Of a stretch of 64,000 nucleotides of DNA, positions 1 through 14,173 are shown one piece after another (the first letter of the stretch is position 1; each line of letters begins with the position of its first letter). The stretch is from an uncultured Kiritimatiellota bacterium. GTDB lineage: Bacteria > Verrucomicrobiota > Kiritimatiellia > RFP12 > DVOR01. The notes beneath the pieces were generated by a model. It was not told the DNA's origin. It was given only the letters and a program-made list of their open reading frames with translations, and ran no database searches. Location of the stretch: NCBI GenBank assembly GCA_944389545.1, contig CALXMT010000009.1:1-64000 (forward strand). The letters run 5' to 3'. The translations under genes were made by a program, and so were the position numbers.

Positions 1-399
1 CGAAACGGAGGGCGGCGGTCGCGGTCAGCGGCGAAGCCGCAGAGCGACCGATGGAGCCCGAAGCGGTTCGCGCCAATACTGTCCGGGAAAGTTTCCACGA
101 AGACACGAAGGAACGCAAGGGCCTGGGCACTTCACCGTTCGGCCCTCCGGGCCTCACTCCCTATCCCCATCCCTTGCGTTTCTAGTGTTTTTCGGGAAGC
201 ATCATCCGTTGGGTCTGCACGGTAATTTCCAAAACACACTGGCAGTTCTGCGTGCGGTAGCACGCCCTTAATCTGCTCAAAATCTGTGTTACCGAAGGTC
301 TTCCTAGCAAAGCGACGGAACAATCTGCGGTTCCACATTCTGGCAGTCCTTCTCTGTGGTTCTCTGTGTATCCCTCGGTGGCGCTCTGTGATCTAAACA
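1..399. repeat. Non-coding mosaic of interspersed repeat modules
   Basis: No convincing gene. Positions 1-75 carry the GC-rich module containing 'GCGGCGAAGCCGCAGAGCG', seen again near 14020, 17600 (inverted) and 59205. Positions 73-90 hold a copy of the CCAATACTGTCCGGG end motif with no inverted partner in view. Positions 105-180 hold the inverted form of the module around 'GTGCCCAGGCCCTTGCG'. Further modules follow ('CTGGCAGTCC', 'TCTCTGTGG'). Open frames here are by-products of the repeats. Confidence 0.7.
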
Positions 400-430
400 G
401 AAAAAGGAGGGGCGCGGAACCGCGCCCCTC
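400..430 (-). terminator. Rho-independent terminator of the large secreted protein gene
   Basis: Read on the minus strand, GAGGGGCGCGG pairs perfectly with CCGCGCCCCTC across a 2-nt loop and is followed directly by TTTTT. It lies 26 bp past the stop codon at 456. Confidence 0.85.
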
Positions 431-455
431 TTTGGGATTTGTCCGATGGACGGCC

Positions 456-3400
456 TCACTCGGCGGAAGGCGGGGTCAGGCGGACCTTGAAGAGGACCGT
501 GCCGGCAGTGGCCTCGGGCGAAGGCAGCGTCAGCGCGCCATCAGCGCCGACCTCGGCAGTGCCAAGCACATCGCCGGGCTCCGTGCCATCCAGGGTCACG
601 GGCACCAACTCCACCTTCACACCGGACTTGAGCGTGAGCGGCTTGGCCTCGCCGTCGGCACCGGTGAGGGTGGCCGCGACGACTACCTTGCCATCCGCAA
701 TCTCAATCGAGGTGATGGTGAGGTCGCACGCCGCCGTGACCGTGGCCACGCCATTCTCGCCAACTGTGACAGAGAGCGGGAGATTCGCGACGCACGCGGC
801 CAGGTCGTTGAAGGTTGCCGTGTCGGCGGACTGTCCATTCAGCATGAGACTGACGGAGGTCACCTCAGTCACGCCCGTCTGTTCCGCCACGGCACCAAGA
901 ATCGCCGCCTGGGCATCCTCGGAGAAGCCGCCGGTCTCATCGCCCACCACGCCCTCAGGCAGGGGAATGGTAGCCTGAGCTTCCACGGTGATGGCTTTTT
1001 CGCCGAAGTCAACGAGCCAGTTCTCCGCCGTCACGCCGGTGAAAACGATATCGGCAGGCTCCAACCCACCGGACGCAAGCGCGGCGTAAGTCACGAGCGT
1101 CTGCGGTTCCTCGGTAGCAACGAAGTCCGCGGCCAGGTTGACGGTAATGGTGGGAGCATCCGTCTCATCCACAATGCCCGGCACCGTCAGGGTATCCGTG
1201 ATGTTCAGCGGCACTCCCGCCGAGAGGTCGAGCGTCGTCCCATCGGCCAAGGTGAGGTCGGCGCCGAGGGTCGTGTTCACGGCGGGGGCCAGTGCTCCGG
1301 CCTGGACTTCGATGTTCACGCCGACGTTCGCGCCTTCCGCAATGGCGAGCGTACCCGTCCCCGTCTTGACGATGGAGCCGGTACCGGTCACCGTGCCGGC
1401 GACCTCGTCCTCACTGAAGGTGGCATAGGTCAGCGTGGCGTTGAGGGTCGTCTCGGCAGGGAGCATGAGCGCCCCGTCACCGACGTACAGGTCACCATTA
1501 ACCGTCAGCGCGGCAGGTTCAAACGCCACAATGCCCTCGCTTGCCAAGGTCAGCTGATGTTCGCTCGCGTTGATGGTCAGCGAGGCCGGTGCAGCCGTGT
1601 CGACATACACCCGGGCATTCGCATCGGCCGCAGTCAGAGCGAGCGACAGATTCGCCATATCGCCACGCAGGTAATTCCGGATGATCACAGGAATCTCCAC
1701 ACCTTCCGCGTCCGTCCAGACGAGATCTTCCCAGTTGACCGTACCACTGACCGACGCAGAGAAGGGCTGCGTGAAGTTCTTCGTCAGCACGTAACCGTTA
1801 CCACCGAGGTTGCGCACGCGATAACCTTCCGGCACGCCGGTGAAGGTGAAGTCCGTCTTGACCGAGGTAATCAACACGTAGACATTCGTGGTGGGATTCG
1901 CCTCTGCCGGCAGGTTCAACGCGGACAGATCGAGCGCCAACTCCTTCTTACCAGTGAATTCATTAGCAGTGAGGATGAAGTAGCCGACACCCGTGGGCTT
2001 GATGGTCGCGCCCTCGGCGAAGGCAATGGACTTGGCGGTGATGGTGCCATTGCCGCCAATCGTCCCGGCAACGGTCACCGTATCCGTAATCGCGAGGTTG
2101 GACCCGGTGGACCCGGAAAGCGCCCTGGGCGTCTCCCAGAGATAGGCTCCTGCGACAGGGGCTTCCTCATCCGCCATACTCACGAGTGCCTTTGTATCAG
2201 TCTGAGGATTAAGCGTCTGCGTGGAACCGGCGAGGAGATACCACCCAGCCGGGAAGTCAGATACACCGGCGGCCACGTTGTAGCTGTCGAAGGAGATGGT
2301 CTTCCCTTCACCGGCATCAATCTGGATGAAGGTCCTCGCCTGTCCAAACGTCGCTTCCGTCTCTGTGAAACCGTCCACCGCATTCACGGCAGAGTCGACT
2401 CCACCAATGGTCATGCCTTCCAGATCGACTTCCTTACCATTGAGGTAGAGCGTGAACTCGGAGATAGTTCCAGTCGAGAGCGGCATGAAGGTGACATAGC
2501 GGGCGGAGATGGGCTGAGAAAGGAGGGTGAGCGAGCCATCCGCCGTGACCTCGAGGGAGTCCGCACCGAAGTTCTCCGCACCAAGCGCATAATCACCAGA
2601 GACGGTGATGGCGCCGGCGGCAGGGGTGTCCGCAGGAACGACAACGTTCTCGACAACGTCATTCGCACCGAAGGTGACGTTGGCCCCCTCAGCATAGCCC
2701 GGCAGACCCGTGGTCCAATCACCCGCACCAGTGTTCCACGTTAGGTCAACAGAGGGAGGAGGCATTGCCCATTGCGCGGTCAACTCGGCGACCTCACGCG
2801 CAGTGAGAACACGATTCCACACGGCAAAAGTATCAAGCTTACCGCTTTCCGTATTGGCTTCATTACCCGCGACACCACCCACACGGGAACCGAACTTGAA
2901 GTCAGTGTTGTCCGGGATGATTGGTGCTACTGGCTTATTCGAAGCTGTGGCGGAGGCGTCATAATAATGAAGGTAGGGCTTTTCCCTGGTAGCGTCATAC
3001 GTAACAACATACGTATGATATCCTGCGCTCACACTACTAGCACCGAATCCACCGTAAGCAGTCGGGGGATTGCCGGCTCGGAAAAAGAGCGTTCCATTGG
3101 CACCACCGCGCGTGGCGCTCAAACCTCCTGAAGTGTTATTGCCAAAGGCAAAGAGCACAGAGTTGTTGTTACCGCCGACATCCGCGCGGAAAGCGATGGT
3201 GAAGGTTTGATTCTCTGCAGTCAAAAGGCCTTGGGTAAGATCTGTCCCGGTCAAAAAAGCAAGATTGAGGACATGGCGACCATCCTCCAACCGTTCATAA
3301 GGAAGCGTTGTAGCACCCTCAATGGTGCCGGTCCCCTGCTCGCGGGCATCATTAAAGGTCTGCGCCGCAGTATTCTCGAACGTACTGTAATAAACCACGC

Positions 3401-4247
3401 CATCCTTGAGGGTTTCGGAGGAAACAACCTCCTGACCGATGATTTGCAAAGCCGCGATACCGCCACGACCTTTTATACGACCATCTCCTTTAACGGGTGT
3501 TCCCCCACGAATAGTCAAGGAACCAGAAAGGTTCGGGATCCGAAGCGCATTTGTCCCTTCCACCACCGTATCCTGCATGGACTGCCCGAAAGGAACGTCA
3601 GTTGCCGCCTCCCCGGAGACAAGTGCGCCGTCTTGCCACGAGTAAAGCGTCCCATTGACAGTCACAGGGGCAAACTGCATGGCTGGCGCATCGGCGATTT
3701 CTTGTCCATCACCCGCTTTCGCCTGTTTGGCGTTGTCCGTGGCGAAGTAGACAATCACATCGTAAGTATCAAAGGGGACAATCGGGATTGTCACTGCGGC
3801 CCCAGATGCTCCATCATCCAAATAGGCATGGAGGATTGAGGGAGAAGTCGGATTGGCTTGCTTCCCAAGAATGCTCCATCCATTCGCGGCAGAGAATGTA
3901 ACAGACGTGGTTGGGGCACCTGCAATGGGAGCACCTGTCGCCACATCGTAAATCGTGTTCACCGTACTGGTCGCATTGATTGACTTGGCGCTGTTGGTCA
4001 AGCCGTCTTGATAGACATTGCTCCAATACTTTCCCGGAACGGAGACCAAACCGATTGCGGCATCCGTCTCGGACACCAGAATCTGTTCCGTCAGATTTGC
4101 ATTGACGCGTCCATTGGCAAAGCTGATACTGATTACCTTTTCCGAACCTCCTCCGCTTTCTTGTGCGAAGGTGGGGGCGGCGAGGAGGGCCGCGGTGAGG
4201 GCCAGGAGGGTGGGTCTCAGGCGCGAGTGGGGAGAGGTTGAGTTCAT
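456..4247 (-). CDS. Large secreted LamG and beta-strand-repeat protein
   Basis: 1263 aa. A Sec signal peptide is clear (charged start, LLALTAALLAAPTFAQ, cleavage near residue 28). Residues ~285-490 look like a LamG/concanavalin-type jellyroll (YYSTFEN start, 'DTFAVWNRVLTAREVAEL' end, typical of LamG_3). After this come Gly/Thr/Val-rich segments of the autotransporter-associated beta-strand type, for example WNTGAGDWTTGLPGYAEGANV near 510 and GTGSIVKTGTGTLAIAEGANV near 955, then IPLPEGVVGDETGGFSEDAQ and a C-terminal Ig-like end (VLFKVRLTP). No outer-membrane barrel, LPXTG or PEP-CTERM anchor is visible. The start is well set: AAAGGAG sits just before the ATG at 4247. Probable role is surface or extracellular glycan or particle binding; this is inference. 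Exact substrate unknown. Confidence 0.85.
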   Translation of the reverse strand: MNSTSPHSRLRPTLLALTAALLAAPTFAQESGGGSEKVISISFANGRVNANLTEQILVSETDAAIGLVSVPGKYWSNVYQDGLTNSAKSINATSTVNTIYDVATGAPIAGAPTTSVTFSAANGWSILGKQANPTSPSILHAYLDDGASGAAVTIPIVPFDTYDVIVYFATDNAKQAKAGDGQEIADAPAMQFAPVTVNGTLYSWQDGALVSGEAATDVPFGQSMQDTVVEGTNALRIPNLSGSLTIRGGTPVKGDGRIKGRGGIAALQIIGQEVVSSETLKDGVVYYSTFENTAAQTFNDAREQGTGTIEGATTLPYERLEDGRHVLNLAFLTGTDLTQGLLTAENQTFTIAFRADVGGNNNSVLFAFGNNTSGGLSATRGGANGTLFFRAGNPPTAYGGFGASSVSAGYHTYVVTYDATREKPYLHYYDASATASNKPVAPIIPDNTDFKFGSRVGGVAGNEANTESGKLDTFAVWNRVLTAREVAELTAQWAMPPPSVDLTWNTGAGDWTTGLPGYAEGANVTFGANDVVENVVVPADTPAAGAITVSGDYALGAENFGADSLEVTADGSLTLLSQPISARYVTFMPLSTGTISEFTLYLNGKEVDLEGMTIGGVDSAVNAVDGFTETEATFGQARTFIQIDAGEGKTISFDSYNVAAGVSDFPAGWYLLAGSTQTLNPQTDTKALVSMADEEAPVAGAYLWETPRALSGSTGSNLAITDTVTVAGTIGGNGTITAKSIAFAEGATIKPTGVGYFILTANEFTGKKELALDLSALNLPAEANPTTNVYVLITSVKTDFTFTGVPEGYRVRNLGGNGYVLTKNFTQPFSASVSGTVNWEDLVWTDAEGVEIPVIIRNYLRGDMANLSLALTAADANARVYVDTAAPASLTINASEHQLTLASEGIVAFEPAALTVNGDLYVGDGALMLPAETTLNATLTYATFSEDEVAGTVTGTGSIVKTGTGTLAIAEGANVGVNIEVQAGALAPAVNTTLGADLTLADGTTLDLSAGVPLNITDTLTVPGIVDETDAPTITVNLAADFVATEEPQTLVTYAALASGGLEPADIVFTGVTAENWLVDFGEKAITVEAQATIPLPEGVVGDETGGFSEDAQAAILGAVAEQTGVTEVTSVSLMLNGQSADTATFNDLAACVANLPLSVTVGENGVATVTAACDLTITSIEIADGKVVVAATLTGADGEAKPLTLKSGVKVELVPVTLDGTEPGDVLGTAEVGADGALTLPSPEATAGTVLFKVRLTPPSAE

Positions 4248-4844
4248 GGGACGCTCCTTTCGGAAAAGGATTCTTGTGACAAACGGCGGCCCAGGGGTGC
4301 GCCCTGCGCCTACATTGATAGATTAGCACGTTTTCTGTGGATGGCGCAAGAACGTTTTCCACAAAGACACAAAAGCACGACGCTGGGGGAACCGCCGATT
4401 CCGAAGAACACAGAGGACACAGAGAAGGAGGGCGCTACGCGCCCTAGAGAACAGAGAACAGAGAACAGAGAACGGAGAACAGAGAGCGCCCCTGCGGGGC
4501 GACGGATGAGGCTGCTGTGCATGTGCGGCGTCAGCCGAAAAGCCAAGCCTCCAAGCCTCTAACCTTCCAAGCTTCCACTAATCAGGAGATTCAGGAGGTG
4601 CAGGAGATGCAGGAGCGCGCGGCAAGCGCGCGACGAATGAGGCTGCTGTGCATGAGCGGCGTCAGCCGCAAAAGCCAAGCCTCCAAGCCTCCAAGCTTCC
4701 ACAAAAGTACTGAGGCATTTTCAAGAAACCAATAGAGACGCAAGGGATGGGCACGGTAGTGAGGCGCAATGCGCCGAACGGTGAAGTGCCCAGGCCCTTG
4801 CGTCCTTTTGTGTCTTCGTGGGAAGGTGGCTTCTAAGCTTCCAA
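4248..4844. repeat. Non-coding repeat island
   Basis: After ~75 bp of leader for the gene at 456-4247, the stretch is built of recurring modules: 'GAACAGAGAACGGAGAACAG' (4440-4480), 'CCCCTGCGGGGCGACGG' (4488), 'AAGCCAAGCCTCCAAGCCTC' (twice, 4540 and 4673), and the 'GGGATGGGCACGGTAGTGAG' module ending in 'TTTGTGTCTTCGTGG' (4743-4830). No gene recognised. Confidence 0.7.
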
Positions 4845-4876
4845 TTATAAAAAAGGCGCATGGGGGACCATGCGCC
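4845..4876 (-). terminator. Rho-independent terminator of the GH2 gene
   Basis: On the minus strand GGCGCATGG pairs with CCATGCGCC over a short loop and runs into TTTTTTATAATT. It starts ~22 bp after the stop codon at 4899. Confidence 0.88.
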
Positions 4877-4898
4877 GGGGTGAGCGGGAAAGGGGCGC

Positions 4899-9654
<4,756 letters not shown>

Positions 9655-9675
9655 GCGGGGCGGCGATGCCGCCCC
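9655..9675 (-). terminator. Hairpin after nrdR, possible terminator
   Basis: GGGGCGGC / GCCGCCCC inverted repeat (3-nt loop) immediately downstream of the nrdR stop. No direct T-run follows; a TTTTT lies ~18 nt further on the minus strand, so intrinsic termination is uncertain. Confidence 0.45.
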
Positions 9676-9677
9676 AC

Positions 9678-10157
9678 TCAGCGGCGGGTGCGGCGCTTGG
9701 GGAGGGGGGCGGGGGTGATGGTGCGGATGAGGTCGATGAACTGGGAGAGTTCGTCGAAGGCGGAGTAGACCGAGGCGAAGCGAACGTAGGCCACGGGGTC
9801 GAGGGCGCGCAGGCGCTCCATGACCAAGGAGCCGATTTTGGAGGAGGGGACCTCGGCGGCGCCGCTCATCTCCACTTCGTCCATGACATCATCGATCAGA
9901 CGGTCGATGGCGTTGCCGGGAATGGGACGCTTCTGACAGGCGATGGAGAGGCCGCGGACCAACTTCTCGCGGTCGAAGGCCTCGGTGCGGCCGTCGCGCT
10001 TGACGACGCGCGGCAGGTGGCGCTCCAGGCGTTCGTAGGTGGTGTAACGATAGCCGCAGGCGAGGCATTTGCGACGCCGGCGAATGGTGTCGCCCCCGTG
10101 GGTGGCGCGGGAGTCGACCACCTGGTCGTTATCAGCGCCGCATTTGGGGCAGTGCAT
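9678..10157 (-). CDS. nrdR: NrdR, transcriptional repressor of ribonucleotide reductase genes
   Basis: 159 aa, the usual family size. The N-terminal zinc ribbon is intact (MHCPKCG, then CLACGYRYTTYER with the second Cys pair at residues 31 and 34), followed by the ATP-cone (~48-138; VVKRDGRTEAFDREKL, ASVYSAFDELSQF). NrdR senses ATP/dATP and binds NrdR boxes upstream of nrd genes. Here it is the last gene of a minus-strand run, 10 bp after the tandem receiver gene; no nrd genes are in the window. The start is the ATG at 10157, giving the conserved MHCPxC opening. Confidence 0.96.
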   Translation of the reverse strand: MHCPKCGADNDQVVDSRATHGGDTIRRRRKCLACGYRYTTYERLERHLPRVVKRDGRTEAFDREKLVRGLSIACQKRPIPGNAIDRLIDDVMDEVEMSGAAEVPSSKIGSLVMERLRALDPVAYVRFASVYSAFDELSQFIDLIRTITPAPLPKRRTRR

Positions 10158-10167
10158 GGCGGCAGTC

Positions 10168-10932
10168 TCAGACGATGGCGGCGAGGGCGGCCTGGGCGAT
10201 GTCTGCGCCGTCGGTGCCGGAGACCTTGGAGACGCGGCGCGGGTCGATGAAGGCCCACTTGTCGGGGGCCGTCTCGGCGGCATAGACCACCACGGGGAGT
10301 TCCTGGCCGGCGGGAAGCTTGCGGAGGATCTCCAGCACGGCATCGGCGGAGAGGCCCTCGGCGTTGAGCGGGAGGATGAGGCCGGCGGGGCGGCGGGCGA
10401 TGACGGCCTCGACCGCCTCGGCGCCGGTGCGAACGACCTCGACGGAAAAGCCGGCTTTGCCCAAGGCCTCGCGCAAGGCGTTGGCGCGGATGGGGTTGGC
10501 CTCGGCGAGGACGACCAGGCGGCGGACGTCGTCGCCCACCACCAGGGTGTCGCCGCGGGGGAGGTCGCCCTCGGAGAAGAGGATGCGCTGGACCTCGGCC
10601 AGGAGCTCATCGGGGTCGGCGGGCTTGGTGACGAAGCCGGCGATCTGTTTGTCGGCGAAGAACTCCGCCATGTCGCCGCGCGCGGTGAGGACGAGGATGG
10701 GCACGCAGGTGCGGCCCAAGCGGTCGGTGACGCGCTCGAGGAAGCCGGTGCCGCCCATGCCGGGCATGCCGAGATCGAGGATGGCGAGGTCGGGGAGGGA
10801 CTCGCTCATGATGCGGAGGGCCTCCTCGCCGGATTCGGCGCAGGTGACCTCGTAGCCGGCACCCATGAGGAAGTCGCCGAGCATCATGCGGATGTTCGGA
10901 TCGTCATCGATCAGCAGCAAGCGTTTGGGCAT
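10168..10932 (-). CDS. Tandem receiver-domain protein, second receiver degenerate
   Basis: 254 aa with no output domain. Residues 1-120 form a canonical response-regulator receiver: acidic pair D9/D10, phospho-acceptor D53 (LAILDLGMPG), T83 and K103 (VTKP). Residues ~130-254 resemble a second receiver fold (RRLVVLAEANPIRANALREAL, then GLILPLNAEGLSADAVLEIL, then LPVVVYAAE), but the acidic pair and the phospho-acceptor are replaced (LPLN where D would be), so it should not be phosphorylated. It sits between an M18 aminopeptidase (19 bp upstream) and nrdR (10 bp downstream), same strand. No histidine kinase is near. Probably a phosphorylation-dependent interaction module; the partner is unknown. 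Confidence 0.85.
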   Translation of the reverse strand: MPKRLLLIDDDPNIRMMLGDFLMGAGYEVTCAESGEEALRIMSESLPDLAILDLGMPGMGGTGFLERVTDRLGRTCVPILVLTARGDMAEFFADKQIAGFVTKPADPDELLAEVQRILFSEGDLPRGDTLVVGDDVRRLVVLAEANPIRANALREALGKAGFSVEVVRTGAEAVEAVIARRPAGLILPLNAEGLSADAVLEILRKLPAGQELPVVVYAAETAPDKWAFIDPRRVSKVSGTDGADIAQAALAAIV

Positions 10933-10951
10933 GGGGGCTCCTGGGTTGGGC

Positions 10952-12352
10952 TCAGTCGGCCAAGAAGGCGCGATAGGCGCGGTAGGTCATGTAGCAATCG
11001 AGCTTGGAGGCGGTCTCCCAAGGCGCGTGCATATTGAAGAGGGGCACGCCGAAGTCGACCACGTCCATGCCGTAGCGGGCCATATAGAGGGCGATGGTGC
11101 CGCCGCCGCCCTTCTCGCAACGGCCCAGCTCGCCGGCCTGCCAGACCACGCCATCCTTGGCGAAGATGCGGCGGAGGTCGGCGATGAACTCGGCGCGGGC
11201 GTCGGAGGCGCCGCTCTTGCCGCGGGCGCCGGTGTACTTGATGAGGCAACCGCCTGCGTTCATCTTGGCCATGTTGCCGGTGGAGTCGGCGTTGGGGAAG
11301 TGCGGGTCGCTGGCGGCGCAGACGTCGGCCGAGAGCATGCGGCTGGCCTCGAGGGCGCGGCGCACGGCGATTTCGGGCCGGGGGGTGTCCTGGCGCGCAA
11401 TCAGCTCGGCCACGGAGTTCTCGAAGAAGGTGGAGTCCATGCCGGTGGCGCCGACGGAGCCGATCTCCTCCTTGTCGCAGAGGAGGACCATGCCGGTGCG
11501 GCGGGGGATGGCGGGGAGATCCATGAGGGCGCGGAGGCCGGCGTAGGCGCAGACGCGGTCGTCGTGGCCGTAGCCGACAATCATGGAGCGATCGAGGCCC
11601 AGGTCGCGCGGCATGCCGGCGGGGACGAGCTCGAGCTCGGCGGAGAGGAAGTCCTCCTCGGTCACGCCGTAGGTGTCGGCCAGGATGCGGAGGATGTTGC
11701 GCTTGACGGTCTCCTTGGCGTCCTTGTCGGCCGTGGGATCGGGGGCCGAGCCGATGAGCACATCCATGTCCTCGGGGTCAAAGGCCTCGGAGACCTTCTT
11801 GGCGCTCTGCTCGGCGCCGAAGTGCGGGAGGATGTCGGTGATCTGGAAGACGGGATCGCCGGGATTGTCACCGATGGCGACCTCGACCTTCGAGCCATCG
11901 GGCTTGACGATGACCCCGTAGAGGGCGAGGGGGTGGACCAGCCAGTGGAACTTCTTGATGCCGCCGTAGTAATGGGTGTCGAAGTAAGCCAGGCCGCCCT
12001 TTTCGCAGAGGGGGACGGGCTTGAGGTCGATGCGCGGGGCGTCGGTGTGGCCGCCGATGACGTTGATGCCGTTGGCGACGGGCTCCTGGCCGATGACGGC
12101 GGCCATCAGCGTCTTGCCGTGGTAGCCGCGATAGACCTTGTCGCCGGGCTTCAGCGTCTCGAAGGTCGAGAGTTCACGGAAGCCGAGGGCCTCGATGCGG
12201 CGCACGGCCTCGGCGTAGGCGCGGCGCTCGGTCTTGGCGATGCCCAGATAGCTGACGTAATCCTTGGCGTAATCGGCGCAGGCGGCGGTCTCTTTTTCGG
12301 AGAGGCGGCCGACGGCGTTTTCGCGCTTCACGGTTCCAACGATGTCACTCAT
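10952..12352 (-). CDS. M18 family zinc aminopeptidase
   Basis: 466 aa. The M18 metal and catalytic motifs are present: GGHTDAPRIDLKP, the YGHDDRVCAY bridging-Asp motif, CDKEEIGSVGATGMDS with the general-base Glu pair, and a late His (FNMHAPWE). This family of dodecameric cytosolic peptidases releases N-terminal, often acidic, residues. The start is the ATG at 12352 (MSDIVG), preceded by AAGGAG at 7 bp; a TTG six codons upstream is unlikely. The gene follows the Fe-alcohol dehydrogenase by 18 bp, with the ribosome site in the gap, indicating one transcript. Substrate preference cannot be read from sequence. Confidence 0.93.
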   Translation of the reverse strand: MSDIVGTVKRENAVGRLSEKETAACADYAKDYVSYLGIAKTERRAYAEAVRRIEALGFRELSTFETLKPGDKVYRGYHGKTLMAAVIGQEPVANGINVIGGHTDAPRIDLKPVPLCEKGGLAYFDTHYYGGIKKFHWLVHPLALYGVIVKPDGSKVEVAIGDNPGDPVFQITDILPHFGAEQSAKKVSEAFDPEDMDVLIGSAPDPTADKDAKETVKRNILRILADTYGVTEEDFLSAELELVPAGMPRDLGLDRSMIVGYGHDDRVCAYAGLRALMDLPAIPRRTGMVLLCDKEEIGSVGATGMDSTFFENSVAELIARQDTPRPEIAVRRALEASRMLSADVCAASDPHFPNADSTGNMAKMNAGGCLIKYTGARGKSGASDARAEFIADLRRIFAKDGVVWQAGELGRCEKGGGGTIALYMARYGMDVVDFGVPLFNMHAPWETASKLDCYMTYRAYRAFLAD

Positions 12353-12370
12353 GATGAAACTCCTTTTCAA

Positions 12371-13480
12371 TCAAAAGCCAGTGCGATAGATGTCCATGAC
12401 CTCCTCGGGGGAGGGCATGGTGCGATAGCGGCGGACGAGCTCCAGGCGGAGCGGTTCGCGGGTGTAGCGCATCAATTCGTCCTCGCTCGGGGCCTCGGGG
12501 GTCGTTCCCATGGTGTCCAAGAGGGCATCGACCAGGCCATGGAGCTCCTCGCCGGAGGTCAGGTGCGCGGCCTCCAGGATGCGCTCGGTGAGCGCGGCGC
12601 AGGGGCGCACCATGAAGTCCAGATAGCCGGCCAAGAGGATGCCGTTGGCCCGGCCGTGGGGGATGCCCTTATAATAGGTAAGCGGATAGCCCATCGCGTG
12701 CACCAGGCCCGTGCCCGTCTGCGCGATGACCACGCCGGCCACGGTCGCGGCGTACTGCAACTGCGCGAGATTCACGAAGACCCCATGCGCCATGCGCACC
12801 AATTCCGGCACGATGGTATGGACGGCCTCCAACGCCATCATCTCGGTGAAACGCGAGCAACGCGGGGAATAGGCGCCCTCGATGGCGTGCGACAGCGCGT
12901 CCAGCGCCGTGTCGCAGAGCACCGCGGGGGGCAGGCTGGAGAGATAACGCGCGTCCAAGAGGGCAGTCCGCGGGAAGAGGCTGGGGCCGGAGACGTTCTT
13001 TTTGGTCTTGGCGTGGTGGTCGGTGATGATGGAATAGGGCGTGACCTCGCTGCCCGTGCCGCAGGTGGTCGGAATCGCCACGATGGGCAGGGCCTTGTCT
13101 TCCGGCTCCGGGCGCATCCGGAAGAAGCGCTCTTGGGGCACATCCATCGCCACCGCCCAGGCGATGGCCTTGGCCGCATCCAACGGCGAACCGCCGCCGA
13201 TGCCCACCACGAAATCGCATCCTTCTTCCTTCGCACGCGCCACGCCGGCGTAGACCTGATCCGCATCCGGATTCGCGGAAATGCCGTCGAAAAGCGTCCA
13301 TGCCACGCCACGCGCCTCAAGCGCCGTCTGCACATCGGCCAACGCACCGGAAGCCGCGGCCCCGCCATGGCCCGTCACCAACAGCGCCTTGTTGCCGCAA
13401 ACCCAACGTTCTGCCGCGAGGCGCACGCAGTTGGCCCCGGATTCTATCGTCGTCGGAAGGAAGAAACGCAAACTGTCCAT
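12371..13480 (-). CDS. Iron-containing (group III) alcohol dehydrogenase
   Basis: 369 aa. NAD(P)-binding GGGSPLDAAKA and PTTCGTGSEVTP motifs are intact. The metal-binding His residues are seen in DALSHAIE, GLVHAMGYPLTYYKGIPHG and the preceding Asp. The family reduces aldehydes or ketones, or oxidises alcohols and polyols, in the cytosol. First gene of a minus operon with the M18 peptidase, tandem receiver protein and nrdR. The ATG at 13480 has a GAGG only 4 bp upstream, so the ribosome site is weak or slightly unusual. A TACAAT ~38 bp upstream on the minus strand could be a -10 box. Substrate unknown. Confidence 0.93.
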   Translation of the reverse strand: MDSLRFFLPTTIESGANCVRLAAERWVCGNKALLVTGHGGAAASGALADVQTALEARGVAWTLFDGISANPDADQVYAGVARAKEEGCDFVVGIGGGSPLDAAKAIAWAVAMDVPQERFFRMRPEPEDKALPIVAIPTTCGTGSEVTPYSIITDHHAKTKKNVSGPSLFPRTALLDARYLSSLPPAVLCDTALDALSHAIEGAYSPRCSRFTEMMALEAVHTIVPELVRMAHGVFVNLAQLQYAATVAGVVIAQTGTGLVHAMGYPLTYYKGIPHGRANGILLAGYLDFMVRPCAALTERILEAAHLTSGEELHGLVDALLDTMGTTPEAPSEDELMRYTREPLRLELVRRYRTMPSPEEVMDIYRTGF

Positions 13481-13554
13481 AGAACCTCAATGCACCTTAA
13501 AATTGCCTTCCATTGTACCATATCGCCCCCACCCTGCGAAACGGTTTTTCGCGT

Positions 13555-14135
13555 TCCAATATTGTCCGGAAGGAAATGAGAAAGTCACGGCAGTTTTAGA
13601 ACACGGAGAAGCACAGAGGGATGCACAGAGGAACACAGAGAAGGACGACCAAGGGGCGCTGACGCGCCCCAGAGAACGGAGAACAGAGAACGGAGAACAG
13701 AGAACGGAGAACAGAGAACGCCCCTGCGGGGCGACGGGCGAGACCGCTGTGCAAAGCGTCGATAGCCGCAAAAGCCAAGCCTCCAAGCCTCTAAACTTCT
13801 AAACTTCCACTAAAGACGCACGTCCGGCCCGGGGGCCTGTAGGGCGTGGCGGGCTTCGCACGCCACGCTTTGGGGAGGGGCGGCGACGCCGCCACGAGGG
13901 ACTTGCACGATGCGTTTCAGGAGATGTAGGAGGGGCGACGATGTCACCCGGAGAACGGAGAACAGAGAACGGAGCGCCCCTGCGGGCGACGGATGGCGTT
14001 CCCGAGCAATCGAAGGCGCGAAACGGAGGGCGGCGGGCGCGGTCAGCGGCGAAGCCGCAGAGCGACCGATGGAGCCCGAGGCGGTTCGCGCCTCCCCTTG
14101 CGTCTTTGCGGTCCCCTTTTTCCCGGACACTGCCG
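13555..14135. mobile_element. Inverted-end-bracketed non-coding element
   Basis: Starts with CCAATATTGTCCGGAA (13555) and ends with the inverted form TTTTCCCGGACACTG (14117-14135). The interior holds the 'GAACGGAGAACAG' module, the 'CCCCTGCGGGGCGACGGGCG' module, the GCACGTCCGGCC...CACGCCACGCTTTGG module (13815-13873) and the GCGAAACGGAGGGCGGCGG module (14020-14095). No transposase. Resembles a non-autonomous unit into which other repeats accumulated. Confidence 0.5.
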
Positions 14136-14173
14136 TCCATTCTTCCAAAACCGACTCGAAAATGGGAAAACCG

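Noticed and set aside
366-2744. Long 792-codon plus-strand frame opposite the LamG protein gene, and similar long frames opposite the GH2 (4938-9074), dap and carB genes
   Set aside because: Shadow frames from high GC content; the opposite strand has signal peptides, domains and ribosome sites.
4020-4040. CCAATACTTTCCCGG inside the LamG gene as an element end
   Set aside because: It differs at the core (CTTTCC for CTGTCC) and lies within an intact coding frame with no partner.
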